NCBI GenBank assembly: GCA_964019055.1
Contig: OZ025224.1
Coordinates: forward strand, 124,001 to 188,000
Length of the DNA: 64,000 nt
Source of the DNA: Anthopleura xanthogrammica
Lineage: Eukaryota; Cnidaria; Anthozoa; Actiniaria; Actiniidae
Direction: 5' to 3'
Shown here: in pieces, positions 35,501 to 54,142 of the stretch
Numbering within the stretch: the stretch's first letter is position 1
Layout of the letters: every line of letters begins with the position of its first letter
The notes under the pieces: model-generated
Told to the model about the DNA's origin: nothing
Databases searched by the model: none
What the model saw: the letters and a program-made list of their open reading frames with translations, nothing else
Made by a program: the position numbers and the translations under genes

Positions 35501-36267
35501 CAGAGAACCAGGAGAAAAACCCTCATGGCAAGGGAGAGAACCAACACATCAAACTTAACTCACATACCAAGTAGCTCAGCCAAAAATCGGTGATCCCAAG
35601 CATGAACTACACAGCAGTGAGAGATAGCGACATAGAAACACATACCACCGTTGGTATGGGTGTAATATATGTAATATATTGTGAGAGTGAGGGACAGTGC
35701 CGTAGCAGCACATACCACCCTTGGTATGGGTGTAATATATGTTATATATTGTGAGAGTGAGGGACAGTGCCGTAGCAGCACATACCACCCTTGGTATGGG
35801 TGTAATATATGTAATATATTGTGAGAGTGAGAGACAGTGCCATAGCAGCACATACCACCCTTGGTATGGGTGTAATATATGTTATATATTGTGAGAGTGA
35901 GGGACAGTGCCGTAGCAGCACATACCACCCTTGGTATGGGTGTGATATATGTTATATATTGTGAGAGTGAGGGACAGTGCTGTAGCAGCACATACCACTG
36001 TTGGTATGGGTGTAATATATGTTATATATTGTGAGAGTGAGAGACAGTGCCGTAGCAGCACATACCACCCTTGGTATGGGTGTGATATAGGTTATATATT
36101 GTGAGAGTGAGAGACAGTGCCGTAGCAGCATACCGTAGCGTAATACCTCCAGTGCATTTCCCATCTTTCCTGTCTTTCTTACCCATCTTAATGCCATGTA
36201 TACTGAATGATCTTTTCTAGGTGTCCAGTGGGAAGGTCCATTGAAACCAGATAAGTCATCTTTATAG
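32550..36267 (+). CDS. GSTK1: Glutathione S-transferase kappa 1
   Basis: Nine exons: 32550-32621, 32785-32866, 33158-33258, 33650-33677, 34036-34136, 34601-34636, 34766-34882, 35229-35322, 36221-36267. They sum to 678 nt, 225 residues, almost exactly the family length (human 226). GSTK1 is a DsbA-like thioredoxin-fold enzyme of mitochondria and peroxisomes that conjugates or reduces with glutathione. Seen: VELFYDVLSPYSWVAFE (strand with the catalytic Ser of SPYSW), FRPFFLSGVMNATGNKPPG, GIPL, SFGAPTIIAHHNDE (cis-Pro AP), FFGTDRFLFLAHLFG, and C-terminal WEGPLKPDKSSL. A peroxisomal-type tail (xRL/SSL) is not certain: the ending SSL is only weakly PTS1-like. Confidence 0.93.
33440..33610 (-). repeat. 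SINE-like dispersed repeat in a GSTK1 intron
   Basis: GGAGGGAGGAAAACCAGAGA and the following AACTCACATAC match, with divergence, segments at 35485-35635 and, on the other strand, 60060-60145 (GGGTTTTCTCCGGGTTCC). The shared block defines a dispersed family with a tRNA-like B-box-containing head in the 60-kb copy. Confidence 0.6.
35485..35635 (-). repeat. SINE-like dispersed repeat, second GSTK1 copy
   Basis: Shares GGAGGGAGGAAAACCAGAGA and AACTCACATACCAAGTAGC with the 33440 copy. It runs directly into the 70-bp tandem array. Confidence 0.6.
35636..36130. repeat. 70-bp tandem repeat in the last GSTK1 intron
   Basis: CATACCACC...GGTATGGGTG units start at 35641, 35711, 35781, 35851, 35921, 35991 and 36061: seven copies of 70 bp with few differences. 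Each unit contains a short hairpin (CATACCACCCTTGGTATG). No spacers; the frames across it are not genes. Confidence 0.9.
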
Positions 36268-38914
36268 GATACAATATCTGCTGGCTGTTTGCAGTCAGAT
36301 GGTTTGTGACACTTGCACATTTAATGAATGAACAACCAGTAGTTGTGATTTAGACAGTCCAATATTGCAGCTTTACCATGATCAATGAAGAGAAGAAAAG
36401 CTGCAGTCTCTAATGTCCCTTGGTTTGTCTTAATCAGTTTTTCACCCCAGGTAGAATGTTAGTAATGACTTTTAAGTTAACAATAAATTTTGTGAATGAG
36501 AGCAAAACGTCGGGAAAAACTATATTTATATATATATATATTGTGTTCTATCCCCTCCCCGCCTTAGTCAATTGATGGGTCATTGTTGAAAATAAAGCAC
36601 GTTTTATATGGACCAAGACATTTGTATTATACCAAGAAGAAGTACAGATGTGTAATAAAGGTTTTAATGAACATCTCATCTTGTACAAATGGGTTGTGTT
36701 TGGGGAATATTTGTTTAAGATATATCATGTTCCCTACTACCTACCCTGATGGGGAAACAGGGTTTCCCAAGGGAGTAGGCGACAGGGATATCTGTTTGCT
36801 TCTTTACGTGATAGCATTTGTACATGTCTTATCACTCCTTCTCTCCTCGACGGGGAAGGAATGAATAAGGGATAACGTGCCAAATTATCAATGTAATATA
36901 TACTCCAGGATAGATAGAGGTTTAGGAAGGAACATTGGCAATCGGTGGTCATTTCAATTTTAGTTCTTGATTCTTCTAGAAAATTAATAACTTTCGCATT
37001 TTCCTTTGTTACTAAAAAGATTGAATTAACGTTTTTTTACTGAAAAAAAAGACCTAATTCTGTCTGCAGTGGAAAAAACACGCGACGGCCGAGGACGAGA
37101 CAAGGATTGCTGGTCCATTAACCTCAATAACTCCAAGCAGTTTAAAGACTTAATTGAGTTAAATAGAGGTCATCGGCTGTCAAGTTTTGATGGATGCGAT
37201 TTTGATTCAACTTGACCTTATGATTGAGCTGTGTGGGAAAATACCGACAGCAGTAATGTTCAAGTCACTGCGGGAAAAGATAGATATCCCCGCGATCATG
37301 ATAACAGAGTTTTTTATTGATATCAGTATTGCTTATCTATGGCATGTCAACCTTCATAATACTAAATCTACTTATAGAAATTCCGCGTAGATAACAAGCA
37401 GTAATGAGCAATTGTAGAGCTCATTTCTAAATTCCAATTCGATCTATGAGTTAGCCGTACCCTGACTTCGATCAGCACATACGAGTTGCTTCAGGTATTG
37501 TTTAAATTTGAAGAAAGAAAGAGATCCGATGACGTGTTGTTTTCTGGCAGCGTGTTTTAACATCAAAAGCGTTTAATGATTGTTGCCGGGGTACGGCAAT
37601 GTGTATCGATAGAGCCGGGCAAACCAACTAGCTGTGTGCTAGTGTAAATATTTGTCTATCAGTTCTAGATCACTCTTCCTGCACTAGGATCTGTTAGGCA
37701 AATCAATCAATCAATCAATCATGAAGGCTTCTGCTGCTTTTCGTGAACCTAAAAGCTTTAATGCTATTCTTGCTTTCAGTATTGATATCTGGGTTATCTA
37801 GTGTTTGATTCATTGATATCCACGTACGGATGGTGGTCTCTGCGCAGCACTCGTTGGGAGGTGCTGGCCATTCATGTCATAAGAGTCGCCGGTCGATGTT
37901 GTTGTAGAGGTTTAACGGCCTCTTAAGGAAATTCTTAATGCTCACTTTTCAGGAAGTTCTAGAATGAAAGAATACACGTCGAGCGAGTGTATTTGACAGT
38001 CGGCAGATCTGAGGATGTATGCAGAGAACATTGATGAGCACGTGTCCCGAACATTGTAATAACATCCATTCAGGGCCCAGTTGAACGAAGGGTGGATAGC
38101 GCTATCCACCCTTCGTTCAACTGGGCCCATGCAGTAGAATATAATCTTTACCTTTCATATGCATCATTATCATCATTATTTATACTTCTATCCTTATCGT
38201 CACCACCATCATCATCATCACCATCATCATTGTCATAACCACCACCATCGTCATCATCACCACCATCGTCATCATCACCATCATCGTTGTCATCATCACT
38301 GATCACCATCATCCTTTCCATCTTTCAGAAGTAGCACAAGTAGCACATATTTTGTTTCTATAGTGCTCGGTGTTGTTCATGCTCTGTGCGCTGTTTCTTT
38401 AATCATTCATTCTACGAGTGTTAGATGTTACGAACACAAGGCTGTGTCAACGATTTCACTTGATAGACTGTCACTGCCTTGAGTGCTTTTCACACTTGTC
38501 GATAATTACAAGCAGCTCGAGATGATTGGTTAGTTTTCATACCCCGGTTAGAACCCGATAGCACGTTTCCCAATATATAGATATCGAACTCGATAATAGG
38601 CATTGGACAAGGTACGCGCTAACAACCCTCAAGTTGTTACGAGCAAAGACACAAGATTCGATAGTTGAACAGATCGCGCTTTTTGCTACGATACATTACT
38701 CGTCATACCTGAAGAGAAGGGGGCAGTCAGGAAAGGTCTCATTGGTGCCCTCGACAGGTAAACCCATATCAACATTAATTTTGGCTACGCGCTTTTGTCT
38801 ACTTGCGTTTTTTTAGAAGACAAAGGTTATCGAGTAAGGAATTTTATTGACAGTATTCTTCTTCATCTGTTTTTTAACTTTGTCTGGTACTTTTTTCTCC
38901 TCTCAACAGCTGCA
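36268..38914. other. Intergenic region with a palindrome and microsatellite
   Basis: No gene is supported. The region holds a TA microsatellite near 36525-36540, an AATC run near 37700, a perfect 56-bp palindrome at 38073-38128 (arms beginning GGGCCCAGTTGAACGAAGGG), and an ATC/CATCATCAC microsatellite at about 38160-38330. A donor-like CGACAG|GTAAAC at 38757 and an acceptor-like CAACAG at 38909 suggest a 5' UTR exon of the next gene at about 38590-38757. Confidence 0.55.
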
Positions 38915-41900
38915 ATGACAAGTACATCTCTGTGTTTTGTGCTACTGTTGTTTGTTGCTATTTCAAGTGACGCAACCAAGTCTTCCAAAGCAAAACAAAG
39001 AAGACTCAGAAATCATTACTCCAACTCGGTGAGTTGATTATGAAATTCTTTTTTTGAACACAGATCTACTGAACTAACTCTAGGATTGAATTAATGAGGT
39101 ACATGGGCTGGCCCTGCCCGGCTCTAGAACTCATCATCATCACCCTGACTGACCTGAAGTTGACGATTAAAGCATAAAACCCCACAGGAACAAAAAACAA
39201 AACACTAACTACGAAACAGCATGTAGAAATATGTATATGTAAGATTTATTTTGTGATCAAAAGATAGATTCGAGCAGGGCGAGTTATTGTTCAGAGAAGT
39301 GTTGGTGGGATAGTGTGAATGGACGCCGTGTACCAACGGAGTGTTTGCTTTTCGTCAACTTATGTTAAACTTTTATCTTCGGCACAATGGACGACCAAAA
39401 CTCGTGTAAACACTTTCATAATCGTTTAAAAAGAATTCTGCTGCATCACAAGTGGTGTCCTTCTCAAGAACACCCATTGTACAACATCATTCTGTGGTCG
39501 CATACGACTTATGCTGAAGAAAAGGAGCTTTTTTTAAAAAAACGCATTTGCAGAAGCCGTCAAACACGACCCCGCTCGTTAGATGATCTTTACCAGACGT
39601 CGAAGCATTTAAGCTCCGCCCATGTAATTAGGAATATCAGAGAAACGTTAACAGAACCCTTGTATTTAATTAGATAGGCGTGGAAATAGCAGACTGCCAG
39701 ACCAAGAGGTCAACATAGAACCTCAGGATGTCCGGCAAATGTGAGTGATTCGCTCGTGTAATTGATAACAGGGTGGGATCAATGAAAAATATTTAATATT
39801 GCGTCGTTGAACGATAGCACCTGATGTGCACCGCAGATATGCCGGCCAGTTTCCCATCACATTAAAGAGTCCCGCCGCTGTTCGTACAATAGGATCATAT
39901 TTTTACACATCAGGAATACAATGATCATTGCGTGTATGCTTGCATGTATATGGATGGTCCGCCGCGAAAATGGACAATCCAGAACAGGATTTGGCTAACC
40001 TGAGGTCTTACGGACCATCAAGATATTAAGTTTCCACCGCATTGACCTTTTTGCGATACCCATAAATGCAGTCGTTCCAAACCAAGTAGCGGCAGTTTGC
40101 TGTTACGGGGCTGTACAGATACTACAACTGCTACAGATATCCAAAACACCATGACGATGTTCTTGCTTGGAAAAAGTCTCGTGTCCAGTTGGACTGGAGT
40201 TCTTGTGGCTGTTCTCTTGGTTCTCCTTCGCTTATCACCCGTCAAAACTTCACCGACAAACAGAACCTCCTGCGTAGAAAGTCCTGTCTCTCCGCAGGGG
40301 AATAGGAACCTCACAAGGCGGTTACCGATCTGCAATTCTACAGATGTATGTATGGATTATTTGTATCATTTCTGATATTTGATGTAGAGTATTGAGTAGT
40401 GTAGCATATGGTATAAACCCGGCTCATCGTGTGATTAACCGCCGTATTTCTCAAAAGAATTCTAAACGGCCACTCGCTTTTACTATATATAGCTAAAGGC
40501 TGCATTCAAACTTCGGAAAGAAATCTCGAGCATTGCTTGCTTGGTAATGATTTCGGTTCAGTTGTTACCAAAGTTTTAACTTAAACATTGACGACAAATT
40601 CAAATTCGGGACTGGGCGCTCGGTAAAAACTAAAAAGAGTGCGATTGAAGGACAAGATAAGGCGGGTCACCAGACAAGAAACGTGATAACCAGTAGACTA
40701 TAAAAATAGAGATAATTAAGAAAAAAACAAATCATTCCTATCGCTTGTCAGTTTTTTATTCTTGTTAGTTGTTATTTATATCAAAGCTAACAAACATAGA
40801 TACTTGGGAAGATTCATCGCTCAACGCTGTGACTTTACAAAAACTAAAGGTTTGGAAATATTAGTGGATCTAACAAGGCACTGAGTAGATCAGCAAGATC
40901 AATCTTCGGTATAATTAGGTAAAAAGTACAAGAATCCAAAGAATGGAAAAACTGAACAACTGATGATCATAATATATGCTAAACATAATTCTTTATTTGA
41001 TAGTTTTTATCCTCTAACAGATCTCCGTCATCGAACTGTCTTTGTCTTTGTTCGTCAAAGCTAATTAAACGTAGTTTTCTGACGAAACATAGTCGTTTTG
41101 TCAATGCGTTTTAGAAAGTTTTTCTGGTGTTTTTGTTTTAGCCACAAGTATAATAACCTGTGTTTATCAACCAATTAATAAACCTGTGTTTATCAATCAA
41201 ATAATGGACTTTACAAAAAGATGTACTATCCATAATAGACTTTTATTTGCCCCGTTCAATAGTATATAGCATTAGTATATCCATTAGTATATAGCATTAG
41301 TATATCCATTAGTATATAGCATTAGTATATCCATTAGTATATCCATATTCAGATAGAAGGAAAAAGGGTATTTTTTTTCTATACAACTCTTCCCAGAAAA
41401 GATAAAAAGAAAGGACTGAGGGGAAATCAGAAATAGTTCATATTTGTGTCTTTTGTCATTGTTTCTGTGTTAATACTCGGTGATTATGTCTGTGAATGGG
41501 TTTTTACATCAAGTATATGAAGAACGGTACACTGAGTGTTTTTCTCTACAGGAATGTCAGCAATCAAAGGGACTGGGCTTGAGATAGTCTTCTGTCTATG
41601 CGCATGCGCATGGTTCAAAGGTCACAATGATTGACATTGGATTAGGGATCACTTGTTGAAGAGTTTTGTGCAGACTTTCATATCGGCCCACTGCTGACAG
41701 CTGTGGCATGCCGCGCAAACTAAAGCCAACTATTACCCATAATACTTATCCTAGATACTTGACTAGGACTTGATAGAAACGATTGGGGCCTGGGCACTTA
41801 CTTATCGCACGGGACTGGGCAATGCTTTGAGTAGACCGGCAGTCAGTAGCTCCAGTAATATATAAACAGAAAACATAGCAGTATACAGAGAAAATACCGA

Positions 41901-44900
41901 GAAAGTGAACCAAGTGGAGTAAAAGTCTCTTGCCAGTAAACTGTTTTCAGGCAATATTTCATATAAGGAAAACACGTACAGCTTTTTTTTCTAAAGTTAA
42001 AACTTTTCGGATCGAGATCGCTTAACTGATAATGTTGATCCCAGCAAACAAAAAGATTACCAATGTTAAGGGTTTTATATTTAATCAAGAATTAAAAGAA
42101 CAAAATATCTTATCTGGATACGGTGGGATTCGAACCCGCGTTTACAAGGAGAAATTCCCTAATTAAATCCAAAAAAATCGATCCCACTGTGCCATACCCC
42201 AGAGACATCCGCAGAGCTGAGGCGTCGTATGGACTTCGGACCTGACGGCAATTAAATCCTTCTGCCCTTGAGTGTACGAATTATGCAAGAAAATGTTTTA
42301 CCTGCCACGCACGAAATCGTTGAAAAGTTTATGTTCAAAAAGCCTGGTCGACCTTTCTGGTGCATTGTTTTCACGGCTATTGTTAGGCTAATTTCTTGGA
42401 ACCGTGGCCCAGTAGGGAAAAAATGGTTATTCAAGATATAGTGAGTCAAGCCCGACTGAGTAGAGTTAGCACCTGGATGGGTGACCTGAACATCATCCTA
42501 CAATACTTCTTAAATATTTGTCCCTATTCTTTACTGTTCATTTTTTTCAACTTAAAAAAAACCGAATATAGATATTAAGCTTTGCTGTTTCTGCTCACAA
42601 TTCCTGTCTATCCAACTGCATGCTTTCCGTAGCGTGCACTCTGTAATTTTTTCCGTCAAGTGGAATCGGTGAAGAGGGGGAAGGATCATAGAATATTATA
42701 GGATAGGATATTAAATATCTTTGTTTAATTGTTTGTTTGTTTTGCAGCCGCAATCAACAAAAATTACGAATGATAATCGTAAACTTGACCCTTACGGCAG
42801 CTGGTCTAACTTTTTGGGTCATTCAACCAATCCACGAAACACTAAAAAAGGCGGCAAAGGAAAACCCAGAGGGAAAACACCGTCTTCGGTAAGCACGTCG
42901 TAGATAAATGATAATTTACGATACTTTAAACTAGTGACTGGTAGAATGTGTATTGCCTTGTGACTTGATGTGCAGTATCTAATGGGATGTGTATTGTCTT
43001 GCGTCTCTTTGCGCAGTGTCTGATGGGATGTGCATTGCCTTGCGTCTCTTTGTGCAGTGTCTGATGGAATGTGCATTGCCTTGCGTCTCTTTGCGCAGTG
43101 TCTGATTGGATGTGTATTGCCTTGCGTCTCTTTGCGCAGTGTCTGATGGGATGTGCATTGCCTTGCGTCTCTGCGCAGTGTCTGATGGGATGTGTATTGC
43201 CTTGCGTCTCTTTGCGCAGTGTCTGATGGGATGTGCATTGCCTTGCGTCTCTTTGCGCAGTGTCTGATTGGATGTATATTGCCTTGTGACTCGATGTACA
43301 GTGTCTGATTGGATGTGTATTGCCTTGTAACTCCGTGCGCAGTGTCTGATGGGATGTGTACTGCCTTGTGACTCGATGCGCAGTGTCTGATGGGATGGGT
43401 ACTGCCTTGTGACTCGATGTACAGTGTCTGATGGGATGGGTACTGCCTTGTGACTCGATGTACAGTGTCTGATTGGATGTGTATTGCCTTGTAACTCCGT
43501 GCGCAGTGTCTGATGGGATGTGTACTGCCTTGTGACTCGATGCGCAGTGTCTGATGGGATGTGTACTGCCTTGTGACTCGATGCGCAGTGTCTGATGGGA
43601 TGGGTACTGCCTTGTGACTCGATGTACAGTGTCTGATTGGATGTGTATTGCCTTGTAACTCCGTGCGCAGTGTCTGATGGGATGTGTACTGCCTTGTGTC
43701 TCGATGTACAGTGTCTGATGGGATGGGTACTGCCTTGTGACTCGATGCGTAGTGTCTGATGGGATGGGTACTGCCTTGTGACTCGATGTACAGTGTCTGA
43801 TGGGATGTGTATTGCCTTGTGACTCCGTGCGCAGTGTCTGATGGGATGGGTACTGCCTTGTGACTCCGTGCGCAGTGTCTGATGGGATGGGTACTGCCTT
43901 GTGACTCCGTGCGCAGTGTCTGATGGGACGTGTACAGCCTTGTGACTCCGTGCGCAGTGTCTGATGGGATGGGTACTGTCTTGTGACTCGATGCGCAGTG
44001 TCTGATGGGATGGGTACTTTTTTGTGACTCCATGTGCAGTGTCTGATGGGATGGGTACTTTTTTGTGACTCCATGTGCAGTGTCTGATGGGATGGGTACT
44101 GCCTTGTGATCAACTTGATATGCATGACACCTCCAATGTTGAACATAGATGCAGGCTCAAGTGAACAGTGACTTTTATTTACATTATGTATATTGTCTTA
44201 GAGAAAATCCGTCCAACCTTGCCCCCCTGGACCACCCGGCCCTCCCGGACCCCGGGGTCCTGCAGGAGCTGTTGTTACTGAAGCGCATATGATGTTGGAG
44301 TTTCGCAATCTTGTGCGAGGTAAGCTTCTAAGTGATCTCATTACAGTTAGTGTCATTTTTTTTCAACTATTTTAATTTTCTTGTCTGTAGAGTCTGCACA
44401 GAAAAGATCAAGAAGACTCTCAGATGTAAGTTTTCGCGCCTCGGTTTTCCTTGTTTCTCAAGACCAATGATCATAATGCACAGTTATGTTCTGTTTTCCT
44501 GGTTGCTCAAGACCAATGATCATAATGCACAGTTATGTTCTGTTTTCCTTTAGAACATAAGTCTTATGGCGTCAGGAGTACCTGATCTCGTGTCAGCTTT
44601 TCATGTGGAACTACGGAACGAGCTTCAAATCGCTAAGAAGACTTTACACGAGCTGAATAACTACAAATCACACGTAAGTTGATCACCAACACTCTTGATA
44701 GCGGCCCGTCAGTGAAACAAAAACACACTAACGATCGATTCTTGTATTTTGAAGGTTGGTAGTTCTGGGACATTTGTGCGAGGTAACGACATTGACTACA
44801 AGAATGGACGTTACATTGCACGGTACACTGGTGTTTACCAATTTTCGTGCAGCCTACACGTACTGCGCGCTAGAGATGCTAACCTCAGACCACGTGACAA

Positions 44901-45565
44901 TATCAAACTGCGAATCTGTATCAACTCTCTTTGTGACCACAACACGTAAGTACCGTACCCCCTACCCCCACCCCCTTGGGAATCTTTGGTTATCATGTCA
45001 CGTGACTCATAAGAATGATCTATTTTTAGATCTCTGTTGACAGTGACGGGTCTGAACAGTAACAGCAAGGTCTTCACGATTTCCTTACATGGAATTCTTT
45101 TGCTGAAGGTAAGATGGATACTTAAATCATCGTTTATGATTGCGCATTTGCAGTAAGTCTATAGGGCTTTGAAATGTGAGGTCAATCGCATTAGAATACG
45201 ACTTCTGGGTCCAAAATAAAGAGTAGATCTGTAAAGATTTTTCTTACTATTTCTTCATGACAGGATTTGTTGTCCAAAGTTCGAAATGTTTCAGGTGGAG
45301 GTTAAATCATTGATAACACTTTTTGCTTGAAATTAGCGGGTTTTGTGAGCAGTCCGAACTCGGTCGGAAATACGTCACATCTTTAAAAAGCTCTATTCTC
45401 ATTTGTTGAGCCTGCATTCCTTTTTCTCTGAGGATCATCTAACAAGTATGCATCTTTGATGTTCAGGCTGGCCAGTACTCATCTGTATTCGTGGAAAACA
45501 GCTCGGGTAATCCTATCACCATTTCCAGCCAGTCTTCATTCTCTGGAATCCTTCTTGGGGCTTAG
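38915..45565 (+). CDS. Secreted C1q/TNF-related protein, adipolin/erythroferrone-like
   Basis: Eight exons: 38915-39028, 42748-42888, 44202-44319, 44391-44425, 44554-44673, 44755-44945, 45030-45108, 45467-45565 (298 residues). A signal peptide ([15 protein letters not shown]) is followed by a basic region, a short collagen stretch ([17 protein letters not shown]), a linker with a basic QKRSRRLSD site that could be cleaved by proprotein convertases, and a C1q-like head. The head reads like C1QTNF12 (adipolin) and FAM132B (erythroferrone): [67 protein letters not shown] and FSGILLGA at the end. Those vertebrate proteins are metabolic or iron hormones; the role here is unknown. Which of the two paralogues is closer cannot be decided. 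Confidence 0.87.
40151..40345 (+). other. Possible alternative signal-peptide first exon of the C1q-like gene
   Basis: This open segment in the first intron starts with ATG, has a strongly hydrophobic core ([15 protein letters not shown]) preceded by Lys, then a polar stretch with an N-x-T site, and ends GAT|GTATGT at phase 0. The next exon (42748) also accepts phase 0, so it could replace exon 1 in frame. Inferred; no transcript evidence. Confidence 0.35.
41265..41345. repeat. Short AT-rich tandem repeat
   Basis: Three to four copies of a 25-bp unit, CATTAGTATATAGCATTAGTATATC-like, shown here only by its core ATTAGTATATAGC. Confidence 0.75.
42115..42206 (-). repeat. tRNA-like relic
   Basis: On the minus strand TATGGCACAGTGG resembles a D arm and GCGGGTTCGAATCCCAC is a perfect T arm with B box, with a GGGA...CTCC hairpin that could be a long variable arm. 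Acceptor and anticodon stems do not pair well. It is probably a tRNA pseudogene or SINE head. Confidence 0.4.
42940..44110. repeat. 41-bp minisatellite, about 28 copies
   Basis: Units contain GCGCAGTGTCTGATGGGATG and TGCCTTGTGACTC and repeat every 41 bp. The left third carries a TGCGTCTCTTT variant, the right part TGTGACTCGAT or TGTGACTCCGT variants, so the array has evolved in blocks. It lies wholly in an intron of the C1q-like gene. Confidence 0.92.
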
Positions 45566-46980
45566 AATGGGATGAGTAACTGAACCAAGATAACTGTAGC
45601 ATTAACTCATAATCAAGAAGAGACTGAGAACTAGTGCTAATCATTAGTAAGATAAGCTTGCATAGATATTATTAGAGATGGATGTTTGCAGTGTATAAAA
45701 TGATTGGAGTTTTGTAGAGTATGATGGACTTAGTCCTCGGCGATCTTTCCTGACGGAGTGAGAAGGGTAACTGAGTAAAGCCTGGTACTAGGTATAACTG
45801 AAGTAATCAAGATAAAACTACGTAAGGGAGAAAGGAGTAGAGATGTTCTTAGTAGCAAAAGATTAAAACTAGAGTAACATCGACAATGAGGTTGAAACTG
45901 ACTGGAACACTCTTGGATCGAGTTCACCATATTTGTACCATGTACTGATCCTGACTTTGCTTTCTTAACTAGCCTAGTATCTGCATGTGATTACAGTGTA
46001 ATGTGATCTTATACTTTATACCTTGTTACGTTTCATCAGTTTTTCGTCTGATTTACTGTCTGTACCTCAACTGGCTTGGTCACCTGGCATTAATAAGCAC
46101 GCAATATGCATCAAGGTAACTATTGTAGTCCTTAAGTCAGCAGCTGTAAAGACTCATCTCGCAAGGAATTATGGGTCGAATTTTTGGGATTCCCATGATC
46201 CTAAGCGATGTGAATTCGTTATCAATCTTCTATATCGTTCAGACATGGATGTTGAAGTAGATAAGGATAAGTAGCTCTAACTTGATCTAACAATGTACAA
46301 TAGCTATATTTATACGTTTTACCGCATCCAATAGGAGTAAGTATTATTTGTATATTAATGCGCATAATTTGCATGTAAGTCCTGTAGTCATGTAAGTCAT
46401 GATAATAAATGTCAAAAGTTTGTTTGAACTAAAGTACTTCATATCGGCCATGTATTGGGTGAGAGCTATTGGCGCATCGTTTAATGTGTGTTTAGTAACG
46501 TCATCTTGTGTAAACCAACCACAAGCCACTCCAAAAACATCTGACAATCACATCATTAATTCACGGCTTTATTTTTTAACTATAAAATATATTAATATAC
46601 AAAATTTTACAATTGTTCTCTTTAAAACCTGCCCAAGGCAGTGGATGTCTAGTTCTACATGGTTTCTTTGGATGATACACAACAAATGTTCAATTGCTTT
46701 GCAATCGTGTTCAGTTGATTTAGTTGCCTCGATTTGTTTATACTTCAATCGTAAATCTCTATTGTGGCCGCTTCTATTTTCAAAAGACACGGGTCTTAAA
46801 AATATTTCATTGACTAGATGCTAACGAATATTTCCTATTCTTATTCGTCCATTCAAGACCTATTTTTCCCCTCTTTCCATGAAAACTTACTAAACGTTTA
46901 TTAACTTATACTCAGCTGAGTTAACGGTACGAGAAATGTCAGTAATGTTTCAGCGGATGGATCGCAATGCGCATGCTCCT
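45566..46980. other. Gap between convergent genes, no gene seen
   Basis: The first few hundred bases are probably 3' UTR of the C1q-like gene. Open frames here (for example 46399-46824) show no recognisable protein and are AT-rich. No clear repeat or RNA gene was seen. Confidence 0.5.
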
Positions 46981-53847
<6,867 letters not shown>

Positions 53848-54142
53848 CTTGGATGACCTATAGACGTTCACTAGTAAAGATCGTGGTAAGATCTCGCTAG
53901 TTACTGTTCTATTTCATAATATGTTTGACGCCCTCGTCCTTCTTCTTCCTTCGATCGAAGCTTCCGCATCACTGGTCACGTGATTTTTACACCACAGGAA
54001 GCCCGTCAGGAATATTGCGCACGCACAATTGACATTCAAGATGGCGGACTGAACGTCAAAAGTTGGTTAGAGTTTTAGTATATCTATCTTTTTAGCTTTA
54101 AGCGTTGAATAAGTACGTTAGAGACTAGCTGGTCACGTAACA
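53848..54142. promoter_or_regulatory. Divergent promoter, PI3K / WDR70
   Basis: 295 bp between start codons on opposite strands. It contains GTCACGTGA near 53976 (an E-box/CACGTG core) and an AAGATGGCGG motif at 54039-54048, a YY1-type sequence often found near start sites. Regulation is inferred. Confidence 0.5.

Noticed and set aside
35560..36320. Minus-strand frames of 143, 122 and 91 codons with repeated YITYITPIPRVVC
   Set aside because: They are translations of the 70-bp tandem repeat in a GSTK1 intron.
42115..42206. Functional tRNA
   Set aside because: The T arm is perfect but the acceptor and anticodon stems do not pair; kept only as a tRNA-like relic.
42819..44146. Two overlapping minus-strand open frames of 404 and 406 codons
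   Set aside because: Both are read-through of a 41-bp minisatellite in different frames, with HPIRHC-type repeats, inside an intron of a plus-strand gene. No domain and no start context.
46399..46824. 141-codon plus-strand frame between genes
   Set aside because: AT-rich, no recognisable motif, no splice context; probably chance.
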